38,948 nucleotides of DNA from GCA-001735895 sp964488685 (GCA_964488685.1 CAZAVY010000018.1:1-38948); one strand, 5' to 3'. Numbered from the stretch's first letter, positions 8,398 through 15,975 are shown. Program-made: numbers and translations. Notes: generated from the letters alone by a model not told the origin.

Positions 8398-8580
8398 TTA
8401 CTCGATCAGGTATCCGAAGCCGCGACGGGTTTTGATCAACACCGGTGCACCCGCCGAACTCAACCTTTTGCGCAGTGCACTGATATGCGCTTCGGCTTTA
8501 CGCATGGAAAGCAAAATTCGCTCGCCTGAAGGCAGCAAACATTCGAAACGTCCCAGCAATATGAACTGCAACTTAGACAC
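8398..8580 (-). pseudogene. Transcriptional regulator remnant (two winged-helix pieces fused)
   Basis: A 60-codon ORF. Residues 1-30 (LQFILLGRFECLLPSGERIL, then LSMRKAEA) look like the beginning of a SARP/BTAD-type winged-helix regulator. Residues 32-60 (HISALRKRLSSAG, then IKTRRGFGYLIE) are the recognition helix and wing of an OmpR/PhoB-type response regulator. There is no receiver domain and no complete DNA-binding domain. It appears to be the product of a deletion that joined two related regulator genes in frame, upstream of the kinase remnant. A short functional protein cannot be excluded, but a pseudogene is more likely. Confidence 0.6.
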
Positions 8581-9002
8581 TAAGGGCCTCTCGGGATGAC
8601 TCTCTACAATTATTTTTAATTATAAATATATAAATCAAATGCTTATAAAATGTAATGATTTTTTAATGATTATTTTGGGTGATTTAACGCGATTCGGCAT
8701 GTGAATTAATGGCGCTTGACGAGAATGACTCCGTCGAAACCACTAATCCTTAACGAGGAACCCAAAATGAGAAGAGTCAGGAACCAGAACCTTCATTCAA
8801 ATAAACCCGGTGTAATGTTTTCCCGCGGCGTCGAATCAATCGTTAACGATCATCTGTATCAGCCGCGTAAATAGGACGATCAAGATATCAGCGAAAATCA
8901 ACGGGTTTTCAAAAATCCGAACCCAGGTGCAAATCTGTTCAACTTACCGCTGCGTCAGTTTGCCAGTGACTAGCAAAATGGGATGCTATTTTACCCCCTT
9001 TT
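8581..9002. other. Intergenic region with AT-rich promoter zone and small ORF remnant
   Basis: Between the regulator remnant and the LysE gene. Positions 8605-8680 are very AT-rich and probably held the promoters of the decayed two-component operon. A small plus-strand reading frame (8767-8973, interrupted by one TAG) occupies the rest. No other gene is seen. Confidence 0.5.
8767..8973 (+). pseudogene. Small ORF of unknown function interrupted by an amber codon
   Basis: ATG 8767 is preceded by a good Shine-Dalgarno sequence (ACGAGGAACCC, about 8 nt spacing). It opens a 35-codon frame (MRRVRNQNLHSNKPGVMFSR at its start) ending at TAG 8872. The same frame then stays open for 32 more codons, including NQRVFKNPNPGANLFNLPL, to TAG 8971. 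The good ribosome site and the continuation suggest a former 68-codon or longer gene with a nonsense mutation, or a 35-aa peptide gene. It diverges from the decayed two-component system. No family is recognised. Confidence 0.35.
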
Positions 9003-9665
9003 TCACTCCAGCATATCCCAAACTACCGGCAGGATTGAGGTAATCAGCAACAGTGCCATGATGACGTTGAATATTTTCAGGTGCTTTGGGTTTTTCAGAA
9101 AATGCTGTAATCCGGCGCCGAACACCAGCCAGACGCCGGCGCAGGGGAGCGTGATCAGGGTGAAGGCTATGCAGATGATAAACACCTGGATGACAAAACT
9201 GTCATCCAATGAGGTATAGGCGGCGAGTGCGCTACTGCCCATGATCCAGGCTTTCGGATTGACCCATTGAAATGCTGCCGCCTGCCAGAAGTTGATTGGC
9301 TTTGATCGGCTTGCTTCACCGACGCCGCCACTGCTGAAGGCGATCTTCCAGGCCAGGTAGAGCAGGTAGATAACCCCCACGACCTTGATCGCCTGGTGCA
9401 GCACCGGGTAAAGTTGGAACAGCGTCGCAAAACCCAGACCGATCAACGCAAGCATAATCGGAAAACCGATGCAAATTCCGAACAAATGCGGCAGGCCCCG
9501 GCGCACGCCGAAGTTTAGCCCCGTGGCGGTTAGCATGACATTGTTTGGGCCCGGGGTAATGGCTGCGATCACCCCGAACAACACAAACGAAACGAACAGT
9601 TCCGGTTCGATAAGTAACTCCTGGTTAGTCTTTTTGATTGTTATCCCGCAATCTGGATTATTCAC
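9003..9665 (-). CDS. LysE/RhtB family amino-acid exporter
   Basis: A protein of up to 220 aa with the family's usual six hydrophobic segments. The diagnostic N-terminal motif ITPGPNNVMLTATGLNFG is at about residues 36-53, followed by GLPHLFGICIGF. WVNPKAWIMG in the middle is also typical. These proteins export amino acids or related metabolites across the inner membrane. The start is unclear. GTG 9665 gives a 16-residue hydrophilic extension not usual in the family. A strong AGGAG lies just before ELLIEPELF, where no ATG, GTG or TTG is present. It is divergent from the NUDIX gene, leaving under 80 bp for both promoters. Confidence 0.85.
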   Translation of the reverse strand: MNNPDCGITIKKTNQELLIEPELFVSFVLFGVIAAITPGPNNVMLTATGLNFGVRRGLPHLFGICIGFPIMLALIGLGFATLFQLYPVLHQAIKVVGVIYLLYLAWKIAFSSGGVGEASRSKPINFWQAAAFQWVNPKAWIMGSSALAAYTSLDDSFVIQVFIICIAFTLITLPCAGVWLVFGAGLQHFLKNPKHLKIFNVIMALLLITSILPVVWDMLE

Positions 9666-9744
9666 CGTTGATTATGTGTTGGCAATTCGATTTTTCGAAT
9701 AATCAGGATAGACTTGGCGATACTTTGATTGCGGGAGGAAGCCG

Positions 9745-10266
9745 GTGTCTGTAAGCAATGAATTACTCGATGTCGTCGATGAACAGGATACTGTCATTAC
9801 GGTTAAAACCCGGGGCGAGATCCACGCCCGGGGTTTGATGCATCGCGCTGTCCACATACTTGTTTTCAACAGCAACGGGGAGTTATTCCTGCAAAAACGA
9901 TCCATGAGCAAGGATGAGCAACCTGGAAAATGGGACTCCTCGGCGGCTGGTCATGTCGATAGTGGGGAAACTTATCTCGACTGCGCACGGCGGGAAATCA
10001 CTGAAGAACTGGGAATTGTTGCTGAACTACCCATGGAAGCGTTATTCAAATTGCCGGCTTCAAATTTGACCGGTAACGAACATTGCATGGTATATCGCTA
10101 TATCTATGATGGTCAGATGGTGTTGCAATTGGATGAGATCGATGATGGTCGGTGGATCACGCCCGAAGCAATGGATCGCCGGGTTGACGACCAAGACCCT
10201 GGCCTGACCCAGGCGATCAGCCTGATCTGGAAAGAATATCGCAAATCGCGTCACAAGAGCACCTAA
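9745..10266 (+). CDS. NUDIX hydrolase
   Basis: A 173-aa protein with a complete Nudix box (G-x5-E-x7-REUXEE-x-GU) at about residues 73-95: GHVDSGET, then ARREITEELGI, with the metal-binding RE..EE set intact. The N-terminal strand MHRAVHILVFNSNGELFLQK and the segment DEQPGKWDSSAAGHV place it with the YfcD/isopentenyl-diphosphate-isomerase-like subgroup of Nudix enzymes. The substrate, some nucleoside or prenyl diphosphate, cannot be told from sequence. The start is GTG 9745 with GGAGG 7-8 nt upstream. Dispersed repeat copy 2 follows 23 nt after the stop. Confidence 0.88.
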   Translation: MSVSNELLDVVDEQDTVITVKTRGEIHARGLMHRAVHILVFNSNGELFLQKRSMSKDEQPGKWDSSAAGHVDSGETYLDCARREITEELGIVAELPMEALFKLPASNLTGNEHCMVYRYIYDGQMVLQLDEIDDGRWITPEAMDRRVDDQDPGLTQAISLIWKEYRKSRHKST

Positions 10267-10289
10267 AACGGTTTAAAAACAATCTGAAA

Positions 10290-10334
10290 ATGCCTTTCCC
10301 TCGCTACGACACCCTAAGTCCGACAGACTCCTAG
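10290..10334 (+). repeat. 45-bp dispersed repeat, copy 2
   Basis: Identical over 45 bp to copy 1 (138-182) and in the same orientation. It lies downstream of the NUDIX gene and upstream of a 50-codon small ORF. There is no T-run, so it is not a simple intrinsic terminator. Confidence 0.85.
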
Positions 10335-10365
10335 CTAATTTTAACTGGAGATAGGTGGAATAGGT

Positions 10366-10518
10366 ATGGAATCCCTGGTATCAATCGTCACGGAATGGTG
10401 GAATACGACGACACCAGCTACCTGGTATTTTTGTTTTGGGGATGTTGATATCATTGAATTTCATCAGGAAGCTGCTATTTTAAATTCCGCTATACAAATC
10501 ACTGCGCCCGCGTTTTAA
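10366..10518 (+). CDS. 50-aa small ORF, function unknown
   Basis: ATG 10366 follows purine-rich ribosome-binding candidates (GGAG at about -20 and AGGTGGA at about -14). It opens a 50-codon frame beginning MESLVSIVTEWWNTTTPATW and ending ITAPAF before TAA 10516. It may be a small protein or the leftover N-terminus of a deleted membrane protein. No family is recognised. It sits between repeat copy 2 and the SDR gene. Confidence 0.3.
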   Translation: MESLVSIVTEWWNTTTPATWYFCFGDVDIIEFHQEAAILNSAIQITAPAF

Positions 10519-10554
10519 TAACGCCCTGTTAACTGCGGGTTCCCGGATGGTGAC

Positions 10555-11259
10555 ATGTCAAGAATTGCATTAATCGTAGGTGCTGGTAGCGGCAATAGTG
10601 CCTCTTTTGCGCGCGCCCTCGCGGCTGACAAATATAAAGTTGTGCTGGCGGCGCGAAACATCTCCAAACTCGAAGCGCTATGCGCGCAGATCGATGCAGT
10701 CGCTATCGGTTGTGATGCGACCTCGGTGGCATCGGTCGGTAGTTTGTTTGAGTCGATGCGTGCGTCGGTAGGTGCCGCCGATGTTGTGCTCTACAACCCC
10801 AGTGCTTATACCGCCGGCTCGATTACCGAGCTTGATCCTGAACGGGTGCTAAATTCGTTGATGCAGACTGCTTACGGTGCTTTCCTGGTCGCGCAACAGG
10901 CCGCGATCGATATGAAGCAGCTCGGTGGTGGTGCGATATTCTTCACCGGCGCTACCGCAAGCGTTAAAGGGTTTCCTAATTTTGCCTCATTTGCAATGGG
11001 TAAATTTGCCTTGCGGGGCCTGGCGCAAAGCCTGGCAAGAGAACTCGGTCCCGAGAATATCCACGTCGCGCATTTCATCATTGACGGGGGAATCGCATCT
11101 CCGGGGCGCGATCTGAGCATTGACGATGCCACCAGCAATGCACATGACGCCGAGCTCGAGCCCGATGCGATCGCGCAAACCTACATGGCGCTGTTAAGGC
11201 AGCATCGTAGCGCATGGAGCCATGAAATCGATTTACGCCCGTGGAAGGAGAATTTTTAA
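10555..11259 (+). CDS. Short-chain dehydrogenase/reductase, atypical catalytic motif
   Basis: A 234-aa Rossmann protein of the SDR superfamily. The N-terminus IALIVGAGSGNSASFARALA is a variant of the TGxxxGxG cofactor loop. A basic residue after beta-2 (LAARN) suggests NADP preference. VLYNPSAY replaces the usual NNAG-type motif. The active-site helix reads FASFAMGKFALRGLAQSLAR, so the catalytic YxxxK tyrosine is phenylalanine (FxxxK). A homologous subgroup with this change exists, so this is probably not a local mutation, but classical SDR catalysis is doubtful. Its TAA overlaps the ATG of the next gene (TAATG), so the two are translationally coupled. Confidence 0.85.
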   Translation: MSRIALIVGAGSGNSASFARALAADKYKVVLAARNISKLEALCAQIDAVAIGCDATSVASVGSLFESMRASVGAADVVLYNPSAYTAGSITELDPERVLNSLMQTAYGAFLVAQQAAIDMKQLGGGAIFFTGATASVKGFPNFASFAMGKFALRGLAQSLARELGPENIHVAHFIIDGGIASPGRDLSIDDATSNAHDAELEPDAIAQTYMALLRQHRSAWSHEIDLRPWKENF

Positions 11260-11918
11260 TGTTGCAACCTGTCGATTACCTGTCACCCGATGTGCCGGAG
11301 CAATTACCCTGGCATGATGTACCGCTGATCGTGGCAACCGACGAATCTGTTCGGGATTACGGTTACCTGGTGGAGAACCCGGAGAACTGTGAAATCGAAA
11401 TCGTGCAGTGGCCGGCAACGAATTGGCGCCCGGTCGATGCCGGCACCGGTGACGAGGGCGGGGTGGTCGAAGGTATTTTCCACAGCGAATGGCGGGGCGG
11501 GTTTCTGCATGGTTACAACGACGCTGTCGATGGTGAATATATCCTGGGATGGTCAGATAACCCGGGTGACGCCAACGCGGACCTAACCGTGACCGATCCT
11601 GAGCGGGTGCTGTTATGGCATTTGAATTATCACCCCGATGGAGGGCAGTTGTTTTTCCCGATGGAAAATCAACCTTTCGTGGTACCGGTTGCGTTACCAG
11701 GTGATGATCTAAAGCTGGAAAACATCATTGCGTTCTGGTGCGATGGCAGTCGTGGTCTTTACCTTCATCCGGGCATCTGGCACGAAGGTGTTTTTCCCGC
11801 ATCCAGGGCTCAGTCATTTCGCGATCGTCAGGGCAAGGTACACGCCCGGGTGAGCTGCAATGTCGCACAGGAATTCGGGGTTTTTCTGAATGTACCCCTG
11901 CGGCCGGTTACTTCTTGA
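11259..11918 (+). CDS. Ureidoglycolate-lyase-like cupin protein
   Basis: A 219-aa protein beginning MLQPVDYLSPDVPEQLPWHD, with GGAG 8 nt upstream of ATG 11259. The segment LYLHPGIWHEGVFP near residue 168 and the regularly spaced beta-strand sequence resemble the AllA/ureidoglycolate lyase cupin family, which releases urea from ureidoglycolate in purine breakdown. No other allantoin genes are nearby, so the true substrate may differ. Coupling to the atypical SDR suggests they work in one small pathway. The 3' end overlaps the convergent thioesterase gene by 11 nt. Confidence 0.6.
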   Translation: MLQPVDYLSPDVPEQLPWHDVPLIVATDESVRDYGYLVENPENCEIEIVQWPATNWRPVDAGTGDEGGVVEGIFHSEWRGGFLHGYNDAVDGEYILGWSDNPGDANADLTVTDPERVLLWHLNYHPDGGQLFFPMENQPFVVPVALPGDDLKLENIIAFWCDGSRGLYLHPGIWHEGVFPASRAQSFRDRQGKVHARVSCNVAQEFGVFLNVPLRPVTS

Positions 11919-12363
11919 CCAGGCTTATCCGACCTCCAACCCAGTCGGGTAGCGGTTCGATTTCAGCGGCCTTTAACCTGCCGCGGATGTTATCCGGCAT
12001 CTCGGTGGTGCGGTTTTCACGGGTGTTGTAGTGCAGTGCCATAAACTCCGCGGTGGCACGGAGCTCACCTTCGATTCGCATCTGATGGGCGAACCAGATT
12101 TTCTTCGCGTCGCTGCCGAGCATCAGGGTTTCGATTTCCATGGTCGCGGGTGCGCGCACGTCATTCAAGTAACGCAAATGGGTTTCGACAGTATAAATCG
12201 CACAGCCGGTTTTCTCGAAGTAGTCGCTGCCAATCCTGAAATGATTTTGCATGATCCAGGTGGTATTACTAAACGGAACCAGGTAATAGGCTTCATTGAG
12301 GTGACCATAGAGGTCAAGCCAGCTGTCTTGAACCGGCTCCGAATGAAATTTGTATATTGTCAT
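11908..12363 (-). CDS. Hotdog-fold acyl-CoA thioesterase (4HBT-like)
   Basis: A 151-aa protein with the usual size and opening of 4-hydroxybenzoyl-CoA-thioesterase-like proteins. The motif SWLDLYGHLNEAYYLVPF (about residues 14-31) carries the Asp and the GH-N of the active-site helix. YTVETHLRYLNDVRAP and AEFMALHYN follow as core strands. Its closest relatives by appearance are thioesterases linked to carnitine breakdown (betainyl-CoA thioesterase type), though no carnitine dehydrogenase is adjacent. Start ATG 12363. It is convergent with the ureidoglycolate-lyase-like gene. Confidence 0.75.
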   Translation of the reverse strand: MTIYKFHSEPVQDSWLDLYGHLNEAYYLVPFSNTTWIMQNHFRIGSDYFEKTGCAIYTVETHLRYLNDVRAPATMEIETLMLGSDAKKIWFAHQMRIEGELRATAEFMALHYNTRENRTTEMPDNIRGRLKAAEIEPLPDWVGGRISLVKK

Positions 12364-12479
12364 AGGTATGTCCCATCATTTTACGCAGTATAAATTTAAC
12401 GATTGCGGGTTGAAAGACGATGTTGCTGCGACGATATATTCTGATATTCAAGCGAGGGCTCAGATAGTAGAATCGCGCG

Positions 12480-13403
12480 ATGAAACCCATAGTCAGAATT
12501 AAAGCGCTGTCCAAGGTATACAGCAGTGGTCAACGGGCGCTCAGCACGGTCGATTTTGAAATAAACGAGGGTGAAATTCTCGCCCTGCTCGGACCCAACG
12601 GGGCCGGCAAGACAACGCTCATCTCAATTATCTGCGGCATCGTCTCGGCTAGCTCGGGTACGGTTACAGTGGCCGGGCACGACATCGTCACCGATTATCG
12701 CATCACCCGGAGTTTGATTGGGCTGGTACCCCAGGAGCTTACCCTGGGCGCTTTTGATACGGTCTGGAACACGGTGAATTTCAGCAGGGGGCTATTCGGC
12801 AAAACCCCCGACCCGGCTTACCTCGAGCAATTACTTAAGGATTTATCGTTGTGGGACAAGCGCAGCAGCGAGTTGCGTCAGCTTTCCGGCGGCATGAAAC
12901 GCCGTGTGTTGATCGCCAAGGCTCTGTCGCACGAACCGCGTATCCTGTTTCTGGATGAGCCCACCGCGGGGGTTGATGTCGAACTACGCCAGGACATGTG
13001 GAAAATGGTGCGTCGACTCAACGACTCCGGGGTCACCATCATTCTGACGACCCACTACATCGACGAAGCCGAGCAGATTGCGGATCGCGTCGGTATCATT
13101 AGCGAGGGTAAGCTGTTGCTGGTCGATGAAAAAAAGTGTTTGATGCAAAAACTGGGTAAGAAGCAATTATTGATCGAACTCAGGCAATCAATCGATCAAA
13201 TTCCCGAAACCCTGGAAAGTTATGGTCTCGAACTTTCTGACGATGGGGACCAATTGACCTATACCTACGATCCCGATGGGGAAAGAACCGGTATTACTGC
13301 TTTATTGCAGGGCTTGACCGAGGTTGGGCTATCGTTAAAGGACCTGAAAACGAGTCAGAGCTCACTCGAAGAAATTTTTGTAAGACTGGTGAGTAGCCGA
13401 TGA
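12480..13403 (+). CDS. yadG: ABC transporter ATP-binding protein (YadG-like)
   Basis: A 307-aa ABC ATPase. Walker A is GPNGAGKTT (about 37-45), the Q-loop region IGLVPQELT, the signature LSGGMKRR, Walker B RILFLDEP and the H-loop TTHYIDEA. All catalytic motifs are intact. The C-terminal 90 residues form the regulatory extension typical of ABC-2 export systems. The family partner in E. coli is YadG, which pairs with permease YadH; the substrate is unknown. The stop overlaps the permease start by 4 nt, so they form one transcript. Confidence 0.9.
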   Translation: MKPIVRIKALSKVYSSGQRALSTVDFEINEGEILALLGPNGAGKTTLISIICGIVSASSGTVTVAGHDIVTDYRITRSLIGLVPQELTLGAFDTVWNTVNFSRGLFGKTPDPAYLEQLLKDLSLWDKRSSELRQLSGGMKRRVLIAKALSHEPRILFLDEPTAGVDVELRQDMWKMVRRLNDSGVTIILTTHYIDEAEQIADRVGIISEGKLLLVDEKKCLMQKLGKKQLLIELRQSIDQIPETLESYGLELSDDGDQLTYTYDPDGERTGITALLQGLTEVGLSLKDLKTSQSSLEEIFVRLVSSR

Positions 13404-14164
13404 TCAACGTTCAGGCGATTAAGGTAATCTATAAATTTGAAATGTTGCGCGCCTGGAATACGTTGCTGCAAACTATTGCATCGCCGGTGATCTCGACTTC
13501 GCTGTATTTTGTCGTGTTCGGGGCTGCGATCGGTTCGCGTATCGATGAAATAGAGGGGGTGCCATACGGGGTTTTTATCGTCCCCGGGCTGGTAATGCTA
13601 TCGTTGTTGACGCAAAGTATAGCCAACGCATCCTTCGGGATTTTCTTTCCCAAGTTTACCGGCACGATTTACGAGGTCATGTCGGCACCGATATCATTTT
13701 TTGAAATACTGATCGGTTATGTCGGCGCGGCGGCCACCAAATCGTTGATACTAGGCGCTATTATTTTGATAACCGCTAATCTTTTTGTCGATCTGAACAT
13801 CGCACACCCCTTCGTTATGGTGCTGTTCCTGGTGCTGACCTGTGTATCCTTCGCGCTGTTTGGGTTCATTATCGGGCTTTGGGCAACCAATTTTGAAAAG
13901 CTGCAATTGATTCCGATGCTGGTGATTACGCCGCTGGTGTTCCTGGGAGGTAGTTTTTACTCGGTCAGCATGCTGCCGCCCGCCTGGCAGACGGTTACCC
14001 TGTTTAATCCGGTGCTGTACTTGATCAGCGGATTTCGCTGGAGTTTCTTCGAAGTGGCCGATGTCAGCGTCGAGGTGAGCCTGGCGATGATCTGCCTGTT
14101 CCTGGTGGTTTGCCTGATACTGGTGTGGTGGATGTTTAAAACCGGTTATCGTTTGAAGCAGTGA
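13400..14164 (+). CDS. yadH: ABC-2 type permease (YadH-like)
   Basis: A 254-aa membrane protein with six predicted helices. The pattern VIYKFEMLRAWNTLLQTIASP, then FVVFGAAIGSRI and the motif GVFIVPGLVMLSLL, is typical of ABC-2 permeases. FLGGSFYSVSMLPPAW before helix 5-6 is a well-conserved segment of the YadH/NodJ group. It completes the exporter with the preceding ATPase. Start ATG 13400 overlaps the ATPase stop. Confidence 0.9.
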   Translation: MINVQAIKVIYKFEMLRAWNTLLQTIASPVISTSLYFVVFGAAIGSRIDEIEGVPYGVFIVPGLVMLSLLTQSIANASFGIFFPKFTGTIYEVMSAPISFFEILIGYVGAAATKSLILGAIILITANLFVDLNIAHPFVMVLFLVLTCVSFALFGFIIGLWATNFEKLQLIPMLVITPLVFLGGSFYSVSMLPPAWQTVTLFNPVLYLISGFRWSFFEVADVSVEVSLAMICLFLVVCLILVWWMFKTGYRLKQ

Positions 14165-14210
14165 TCGGATACGACTCAATACCGGCAAGTTACGAATTAC
14201 GCTATGTTGA

Positions 14211-14248
14211 ATTAAAAATTCCGGTGCGGATCAGGTAATCCACACCGG
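14211..14248 (-). terminator. Intrinsic terminator of the DUF1127 gene
   Basis: Read on the minus strand, a 10-bp stem (CCGGTGTGGA with TCCGCACCGG, one mismatch) closes an 8-nt loop and is followed by AATTTTTAAT. It lies 28 nt beyond the stop of the DUF1127 gene and is well placed to end its transcript. It also lies downstream of the convergent yadH-like gene. Confidence 0.75.
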
Positions 14249-14275
14249 TTGTGGAGGTTTTGGTCGAGAAGACCG

Positions 14276-14521
14276 CTATTTCTGCCAGAAGGACTTGTCA
14301 GCCTCGATGGTGACATCGAAGCGAGTCAGGCCGATGTCTTTCAGCATGTGCTCGTTCATCTGTGCCAACATGCGACGGTCGTTTGATCGACGAACCCATG
14401 TCCGCACGATGCTCCCTGCTTTAACCGCAAATGTTTCGATGCGTTCGACCACTGCGAATGTCAGTGCGGAGATGTCCATATCTTCGATCAGATGGAACTG
14501 CCTTGCTTTTAATGTGCTCAT
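14276..14521 (-). CDS. DUF1127 domain small protein
   Basis: An 81-aa protein whose C-terminal half (RRMLAQMNEHMLKDIGLTRF) is the DUF1127 (YjiS-like) signature, here followed by DVTIEADKSFWQK. DUF1127 proteins are arginine-rich small proteins; some bind RNA or affect phosphate and carbon metabolism and RNA turnover in other bacteria. ATG 14521 has AGGAG 7 nt upstream. A TATAAT -10 box is found about 70 bp upstream, a CRP-like dyad lies further out, and a strong terminator follows the stop. It is therefore a monocistronic, regulated unit. Confidence 0.88.
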   Translation of the reverse strand: MSTLKARQFHLIEDMDISALTFAVVERIETFAVKAGSIVRTWVRRSNDRRMLAQMNEHMLKDIGLTRFDVTIEADKSFWQK

Positions 14522-14587
14522 TGTGTTGCTCCTGTAAAAGTGCTGTCGGGGTTATGTAACCGGCAGCGGTGTTAAGTTATGAGGTGA

Positions 14588-14616
14588 ATTATAGGCCGAC
14601 GCGAAAATAGTAACAG
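14588..14616 (-). promoter_or_regulatory. Promoter of the DUF1127 gene
   Basis: On the minus strand, TATAAT at 14593-14588 is a consensus -10 box. The hexamer 17 bp upstream (CTGTTA) matches TTGACA at three positions. The predicted transcript would have a leader of about 60 nt. Confidence 0.45.
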
Positions 14617-15011
14617 ATTCAGTTTTTACGAATTTTATTCAGTACAGTTAAGCATAACAGAAAATAACGAAATATGTTATTGTGAACCAGTTCACAGGCC
14701 ATTTGAGATGCAGTTCGAGCCAAGGTTCGGGTAGTTCCGCGAGAACCGTAACAAAGAGTTTAACTTATTGATAATAAATCAAAATATTATAAATTATCCA
14801 AGGTGACCGGATTCGATAAAAAGTTGTTTTGGTAGCTTGTCCGGTCTGATATTTTGCAAAATTCGAATGTTCGAAAAACTGTACTGGTCGTACAGTTTTA
14901 TTTAGATTTTTTATTGCCGTCGATCCGGTTGTTTCCCGGGCTTCGAGTTGTCGATGGGGTTCACTGCAATCGGCAGGGTCAGATTAATACCGACCCGAAG
15001 CTGACTTCCGA
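14597..15011. other. Intergenic region upstream of the DUF1127 gene
   Basis: AT-rich spacer between the DUF1127 gene and the 3' end of the EamA gene. It contains the CRP-like dyad at 14681-14696 and a short imperfect direct repeat built on GTTGTCGATGG (about 14946 and 15015). A 63-codon plus frame here is not credible as a gene. Nothing else is recognised. Confidence 0.5.
14681..14696. promoter_or_regulatory. CRP-type dyad TGTGA-N6-TCACA
   Basis: TGTGAACCAGTTCACA is a perfect dyad and matches the CRP/Vfr core consensus TGTGA-N6-TCACA at all ten fixed positions. Its centre is about 95 bp upstream of the DUF1127 -10 box, a distance compatible with class III activation or repression. It could also serve an unseen plus-strand transcript. 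Confidence 0.5.
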
Positions 15012-15884
15012 TCAAGTTGTCGATGGTTTTAACCGCAATGAATAAATGAGGGCCGACAGTACCAGGATTACCCCGCATGCCTGCACCAGGCTAAGGGTTT
15101 CATTCAGAATCAGGTAGGCCAGCAGTATCGATACCACCGGTTCCAGGTTTAGTAAAAAGGCTGCGCTTGCGGCCGGTAAACGAGCCAGAGCCTGAAACTG
15201 ACTCAGGATCGCAACAAGGTAAAACACGGTTGCTGCAGCGAGTGCCGATACACCTTGCCCGGTGGCGGATAAAAAGAGTGTATCCACCATCATCGGTAGT
15301 ATCAGTAGTAAACCGATCGCGTTGATCCAGAAGGTCATCACTAGTGGTGACACGACGGGTGCAACCCGGGCACCGCAGACAAAGGTGAATGCCGCACCGG
15401 CACTGGCCAGTGTGGCATACAGGATGCCGCCGACATCGAGCTTGATATCACCCCCGGACAGTGCCAGGTAGAGGCCGGTGAAGGCACCGAGAAACAGGCC
15501 GAGTAATTTCAAGGATGCTGGAATCTGGCGTGTCAGAATTGAGTGGAACAGCACCAATAACGGATACAGGTAGAGTACCAGCACTGCCAGGCTAACCGAA
15601 ATCGATTCCACCGCAAGCAGGTAGCAAATCATCGCACCGGAGCAGATGATTCCAAGCGCTATCAGCGGTATGCGTTGTGCTATTTCTACACCAAAACTGC
15701 TGCGCCTTGCCAGCAGTAGAAATCCGAACACCAACGTCGCTACCAGAAATCGCGTTAGCATCAGCGTCATGGCGTTACCGCCATCGGCGTAAAATACTTT
15801 GGCCTGAGTGGTTATCGCACCCAGGCCGCATGCAGTCACCAGCGCGAAAATTTCGCCGCTGTAACGTTCGGAAAATGCCGCCAT
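15012..15884 (-). CDS. EamA/DMT family transporter
   Basis: A 290-aa protein with ten hydrophobic helices arranged as two five-helix EamA repeats (drug/metabolite transporter superfamily), the usual length for the family. The second repeat ends with FLLNLEPVVSILLAYLILNE, the characteristic EamA segment. The transported compound cannot be predicted. There is no Shine-Dalgarno sequence before ATG 15884. Instead a TATAGT hexamer lies 7 nt upstream, so the mRNA may be leaderless. Confidence 0.85.
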   Translation of the reverse strand: MAAFSERYSGEIFALVTACGLGAITTQAKVFYADGGNAMTLMLTRFLVATLVFGFLLLARRSSFGVEIAQRIPLIALGIICSGAMICYLLAVESISVSLAVLVLYLYPLLVLFHSILTRQIPASLKLLGLFLGAFTGLYLALSGGDIKLDVGGILYATLASAGAAFTFVCGARVAPVVSPLVMTFWINAIGLLLILPMMVDTLFLSATGQGVSALAAATVFYLVAILSQFQALARLPAASAAFLLNLEPVVSILLAYLILNETLSLVQACGVILVLSALIYSLRLKPSTT

Positions 15885-15891
15885 AGGAGTC

Positions 15892-15920
15892 GACTATAGC
15901 GCCACGGTTTGTGGCTTGCC
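15892..15920 (-). promoter_or_regulatory. Possible leaderless promoter of the EamA gene
   Basis: Minus strand: TATAGT ends 8 nt before the ATG, with TGGCAA 17 bp further upstream as a weak -35. Initiation would fall at or next to the start codon, which fits the missing ribosome-binding site. Confidence 0.35.
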
Positions 15921-15975
15921 AGCTGCAATGCAATTCGATATGTTGCAATTCCTGTAACAACCCGGCTATTTCATC

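Noticed and set aside
14221..14248. The hairpin as terminator for the yadH-like gene on the plus strand
   Set aside because: No T-run follows on the plus strand; it fits the minus-strand DUF1127 gene only.
14854..15045. 63-codon plus-strand ORF upstream of the EamA 3' end
   Set aside because: No ribosome site, runs into the EamA gene antisense and is partly made of a short direct repeat.
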